64,000 nucleotides of DNA from JACKAL01 sp964400355 (GTDB lineage: Bacteria; Bdellovibrionota; Bdellovibrionia; Bdellovibrionales; JAGQZY01): positions 10,390 through 74,389 of the forward strand of contig CAYNTO010000013.1 of assembly GCA_964400355.1 (NCBI GenBank), given 5' to 3'. Positions 62,001 to 64,000 of this stretch are shown piece by piece. The notes beneath the pieces are model-generated. The model did no database searches. It saw only the letters and a program-made list of their open reading frames with translations, and was not told where the DNA came from. The position numbers and the translations under genes were made by a program. Each line of letters begins with the position of its first letter. Within the stretch, counting starts at the first letter, position 1.

Positions 62001-64000
62001 GTAACGCCAGTTGTGTTGTACTTTCTACTGCGCCCACAGTGTTGGAGCCATTGAAAGAGAGACCCACAATTTCCGATTCATTGGGAGAAAAAACAGAGAG
62101 CGTCGGTTGATGCGCACCCGTCCGTGCGTCAATCAATGAAAGAACGCGGGCATTCGTGTTTGCGGTCGACGGAACACCCATCGCCATCACTTGGCCAAAA
62201 TTGCCCGGATCGTAGGTTGGAATATTAATTTTAGTAGGAACATTCGAACCTTGCGGAGTAACAAATGTATCTGTAGTTGTAGATGAAAGCCTTAATGCTC
62301 CAGAAACTTCGAGCTTCGCATTCGGCGTCGCCGTCCCGATACCCACATTGCCCGCAGTGGGTTGAAGGATCACGTAGCCCTTTGTGACGTCAGAGGTAGA
62401 TTCTAATGTGAGATTGGCGCTTGCCGCTGTTCCACCGCGCAGGTTTTGACCTGCTCCGCGACCTGCGAGTAGTGCGTACTGTGTGTGATCATCATCACCG
62501 AGGCCTGTGAGCGCACCATGATCAGTGGCACCCACAAGATCACTGGCACATTCCCAACGATTGCTGGAAGTCCACTTCAGCACATAGCCGTCGGTACACT
62601 CGGTGCCGTTTGGCATATAAGTGAAATATTCACTAGCAGCACTTGAGATTTTACCAATGGTGATGGTGTCTATATCAGCGCTAGTGATGGTTCCATCGGC
62701 GATTTTTGCCGAAGTTACCGCACCGTCTGCAAGTTTCACTTCCGTTACGGAAGTATCGACGAGCTTGCTCGTCGAAACGGAACTATCTGCAAGTTTGGCG
62801 GTGGTCACGGCTTCATCATCGATCTTGACCGTGGTGACAGCGCTATCATCGAGCTTTGCGGTAATGACCGAGTCGTCAGCGAGCTTCGCACTTGTCACTG
62901 CGCTGTTCGCCAGTTTCACTTCCGTTACGGAAGTATCAACGAGCTTGCTCGTCGAGACCGAGCTATCGGCGAGTTTGGCAGTTGTCACAGCTTCATCGTC
63001 GAGTTTTGCTGTAGTCACAGCCTCATCATCGATCTTTGCAGTGGTCACAGCATCATCAACAAGTTTGGCAGTAAGAACACTGCCATCTTGGAGGTGGCCT
63101 GAGGCCACACCGAGAGCTTTGAGTTGAATGGTGTTGGTCGCAATTTCAATTGTGGTGCCATCCACTACAACTTGAAGAGTGATTGGGCCACTGGTGTTAC
63201 CACCAGACAGACCCGAGCCGGCATTTGTGTTTACAGCTGTGATGTCCCCGCCCGCCGATGTGGACTCACTGAGCTCAAACGCCGCAGTGCCGCTCCAGTA
63301 CATGAGTTTTCCAGTGGAGCTATTAAACCACATCGCACCCGCGTTGAGGGGGCCCAGTGTCGCGATAAGGGTTGGTTGCTCTGTTGAATCGTAGCGACCA
63401 ATGGTGATTGTTTTTTGCGGACTCATGGTGATGTGACCGGTCCCTAAGAGATCAAATCCTGAGAATGTGGTGTCATCACCCAGCACGAGTGGGCCGGTCA
63501 TGGTGCCACCAACAAGCGGGAGTTTTGTATCATCAGTTCCGGTTGGCACTACGCTCGCTGGGAGAGTGTTCACTGTGATTTTGCTCGCATCGATTCCTGT
63601 GGCGAGTTTTGCATCGGTGATGCTACCATCGTTCACCTTTGCGGTGGTGACGGCGCTATCCGCAATCTTCGCTGTTGTGACTGCGGTGTCAGCGATTTTT
63701 GCCGTGGTGACCGCTTCATCATCAAGCTTTACCGTTGTCACGCCACTATCGGCGAGGTCTATTGTTCCAGTGCTGTTTATGGTTCCACCGTCTAAGCCTT
63801 GACCTGCGGTGATGCTTGTCACACCAGAACCGTTACTCACCGTCTCTACTGTCGCTCCGTTGAAATATTTAAGTTCGTTTGTCGCGTTATCAAACCAGAT
63901 TTGACCTTCGGTCGGCGACGATGGATTTGTGTTTCTCGATGGCAACACCGTTCCTGCGGGATCATTGCGTAAGTACTGCGTGCTGGTTCCACTCGCAAGG
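56098..64000 (-). CDS. Giant modular fibre or adhesin protein, 5' end missing
   Basis: More than 2630 residues; the frame is open to the last base, so the N-terminus is outside. From the visible N-terminus: ten-residue repeats of the type AVTTAKLADS (about 62690-63110 and 63590-63750), then four copies of a long module. Each module contains GTECTDGFVLKW, DHGALTGLGDDDHTQY, NLRGGT, NVGIGT and, in three, TKGFLPPRM. The ten-residue repeats resemble trimeric phage-fibre and tail-collar β-helices. Jelly-roll, C1q-like domains are interspersed (about 60420-60870, 59043-59450, 57655-58060), and one ends the protein (56101-56440). It is probably an extracellular or cell-surface trimeric fibre. No signal or anchor is visible in the window. 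Confidence 0.8.
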   Translation of the reverse strand, partial: LASGTSTQYLRNDPAGTVLPSRNTNPSSPTEGQIWFDNATNELKYFNGATVETVSNGSGVTSITAGQGLDGGTINSTGTIDLADSGVTTVKLDDEAVTTAKIADTAVTTAKIADSAVTTAKVNDGSITDAKLATGIDASKITVNTLPASVVPTGTDDTKLPLVGGTMTGPLVLGDDTTFSGFDLLGTGHITMSPQKTITIGRYDSTEQPTLIATLGPLNAGAMWFNSSTGKLMYWSGTAAFELSESTSAGGDITAVNTNAGSGLSGGNTSGPITLQVVVDGTTIEIATNTIQLKALGVASGHLQDGSVLTAKLVDDAVTTAKIDDEAVTTAKLDDEAVTTAKLADSSVSTSKLVDTSVTEVKLANSAVTSAKLADDSVITAKLDDSAVTTVKIDDEAVTTAKLADSSVSTSKLVDTSVTEVKLADGAVTSAKIADGTITSADIDTITIGKISSAASEYFTYMPNGTECTDGYVLKWTSSNRWECASDLVGATDHGALTGLGDDDHTQYALLAGRGAGQNLRGGTAASANLTLESTSDVTKGYVILQPTAGNVGIGTATPNAKLEVSGALRLSSTTTDTFVTPQGSNVPTKINIPTYDPGNFGQVMAMGVPSTANTNARVLSLIDARTGAHQPTLSVFSPNESEIVGLSFNGSNTVGAVESTTQLALRADGNIALEPAAGSSVLADKIVMNAGDFGSILNIQTTSRVAAGVGMTVKGELGGDNRSSVLIDVDETSNVRYPLRVTSNTGATEVLAATAAGNVGIGSADPQARLDVAGRINAQEICDETGSNCRDISTGWGGSGDVMSARAINTNTGSALTGGGDLSADRNIAVNVDNSGIEINSNALRLKDGGVTSAKIADGTIVSADVDAISIGKISNAPAEYFTYMPAGTECTDGFVLKWTSNDRWECAADLVGATDHGALTGLGDDDHTQYALLAGRGAGQNLRGGTAASGNLTLESTSDTTKGHVLIQPNGGGVGIGTTGPVATAALQVDSTTKGFLPPRMTSAQRVAISSPANGLVVFDTDEKSLFMYANSTWASLQSTDNLAYIYADSTSGMSWTATTWTDVHNVITLTTRRSKDIARTNSTLTFTRGGLYYVDFKANGWGNERYLGFRLRKTNGTAATLIQSTVFSSVHGAAGQQDGRLSGIFTVAANDVVDVEYATGNGTASSWGSNTLDGESTVTAALSIHSISASISGSVAADHLGNHTATQNLILGSNWLTGDGDPEGIAIGATGNVGIGTPSPNSLLDVAGIIRAEQICDEAGLNCKDISTGWNTGNVASTRAINTNTGSALTGGGDLSADRNIAVNVDNTGIEINSNALRLKDGGVSSAKITDGTIVSADVDTISIGKISNAPAEYFTYMPAGTECTDGFVLKWTSNDRWECAADNSVTDHGALTGLSDDDHTQYAMLAGRGSGQLLRGGTAASGNLTLESTSDATKGHVLIQPNGGGVGIGTTSPLASAALQVNSTTKGFLPPRMTQAQRDAISPTAAGMMVYNTDTGNVDYHNGSKWLGLKGEVKYIKLGMSTPQSVNSASIVAFDTIYSNSGFTTTSNGVNLKAGVTYRIEATVNTLNATGAAYLGYHLWNGTSGIGQNAYTSTSGTSAIYGFKSQLLEFYTPSADETIWVRISDDNIGTGTATPFYNTHFVVTEMVAPGTSGGGSDNLGNHTAAQNISLGNNWISGDGGAEGIRVDSNGNVGIGSATPNALLDIAGIIRAEQICDEAGLNCKDISTGWNTGNVSSTRAINTNTGSGLTGGGDLSADRSIAMNVDNSTIEIATNTVQVKDGGITSAKITDGTIVSADVDAISIGKISNAPAEYFTYMPAGTECTDGFVLKWTSSDRWECSSDLVGATDHGALTGLGDDDHTQYALLAGRGSGQNLRGGTTASANLTLESTSDSTKGYVLLQPTGGSVGIGTTAPLASAALQVNSTSKGFLPPRMTTAERAAIASPAEGLIVFDTTEKFLFVYRDSAWAKMADVTEVGFRATASSAQSIPHAVFTKLDFSAENFDTHSYFNLTSDRFTPLKAGYYHVTGSVLYTPNAGWNNPYIVIYKNGSGYQYNLIGGNHGEYGSANVSTTVYMNGTTDYLELFTYQASGTAYNTYNGGGYTHFEAFLISGGTGGSGGGGSADDMGNHIATTNISLTNHWISNDGGAEGIRIDNNGNVGIGTATAGQLLTVNGTIESLSGGIKFPDGTVQTTSATSGSNNSMLSGWPDAIKCKQADGTELILYLNWGPHFGLVIYRDPFSGPGGDRYHQYNYPLGTYNAGGGVTNDAIAGCDRAISTIVSDGRGFNFAKGPAAQWLEAGGNAYRNVGSVGIGTSTPANKLHILNPSSLMDTPTDASLYGLRIQGVGPNGSTSSGITFGETTTVGASIVAYDGGSGGAQGFRFYTQNTSSAQVLAMSMTESGNVGVGTAIPLSRLNVHGPSGVPTLSTLNTNNPSNSLFRIQTEGNNGLSVGVYGITANYATWLQSSFMGGSPAVAYNMLLNPMGGNVGIGVDAPTEKLEVNGKIKSTNARSFASVGAVTTTTSGTWADISGMSVTVTTGNLPVMISAVIPTYNNTASAIATFRIVIDGVAKLDQTLQYTGSNDVKNAHLQYMETLSAGSHTIKVQWATNSGTLTASWGSAPRTLMVWE
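62690..63110 (-). repeat. 30-bp periodic coding repeats in the fibre gene
   Basis: About 14 units of 30 bp, each coding ten residues of the form AVTTAKLADS. Two near-identical longer segments about 180 bp apart (around 62733 and 62912) include AGTTTCACTTCCGTTACGGA. The periodicity follows the reading frame, so it is a protein repeat and not a CRISPR array. Confidence 0.75.

Noticed and set aside
62690..63110. Regular 30-bp repeats resembling a CRISPR array
   Set aside because: The units follow the reading frame of the fibre gene, code degenerate AVTTAKLADS-type repeats and have no unique spacers.
1..64000. tRNA or rRNA genes
   Set aside because: No cloverleaf with a TTCGANNC-type T-loop and CCA-side stem, and no rRNA-like stretch, was noticed by eye. 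A tRNAscan run would be decisive.

Overview
The window looks like chromosome from a Gram-negative bacterium of the Bdellovibrionota (Bdellovibrio-like) type. This is inferred from gene content, not from a marker-gene search. The supporting signs are a PBP2/RodA pair, LpxC, an LptF-type permease, a TamA/TamB pair, an orphan FliL, a response regulator fused to a J domain, many signal-peptide proteins of unknown function, and a giant modular fibre protein built from NVGIGT-type and TKGFLPPRM-type repeats. Most genes are housekeeping and sit in tight, translationally coupled operons with ATGA, GTGA or TAATG junctions. No rRNA, tRNA, transposase or CRISPR array was seen.

Layout. 1-2.6 kb: mrdA (cut by the window start) and rodA. 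2.7-5.7 kb: trxA, a receiver/J-domain/TPR protein and a degenerate receiver. 5.8-10.9 kb: lptF, dprA, a LysM protein, and comEC split into two coupled cistrons (channel and metallo-beta-lactamase part). 11-15.8 kb: ald, a small lipoprotein, then ruvC-ruvA-ruvB-lpxC. 16-25.5 kb: a TPR protein, efp, a 117-bp imperfect palindrome, then a coupled TPR-tamB-tamA operon for outer-membrane assembly. 25.5-27.6 kb: nrdR-nusB-unknown-ppsR. 27.6-31.5 kb: an outer-membrane protein, rsmB, and an LysR regulator followed by a lipoprotein and an L,D-transpeptidase-like protein without any cysteine. 31.6-39.6 kb: a subtilase, a C-terminally anchored secreted protein, two large hairpin elements, fliL, a rhomboid protease, a HIT protein, methylmalonyl-CoA epimerase and two paralogous secreted proteins. 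39.7-50.6 kb: rpsA, cmk-ilvA, gap-pgk-tpiA, tatD and tmk-holB. 50.7-56.1 kb: a response regulator, secG, a FecR/AgmX-like protein, a HAD-like phosphatase, and a radical-SAM protein of the spore photoproduct lyase family with an unknown partner. 56.1-64 kb: the giant fibre gene, open at the window end.

The most unusual structure is the pair of hairpin elements at 34325-34468 and 34647-34799. They share a 61-nt core (57 of 61 identical, in opposite orientation). The four core differences form two compensatory base-pair changes. Each core is enclosed by its own almost perfect 41-46 bp inverted-repeat arms, and the arms of the two copies are largely unrelated. Other points to check are the split ComEC, the long dprA/lptF antisense overlap, a possible structured RNA at 41764-41877, and several pseudoenzyme-like proteins.
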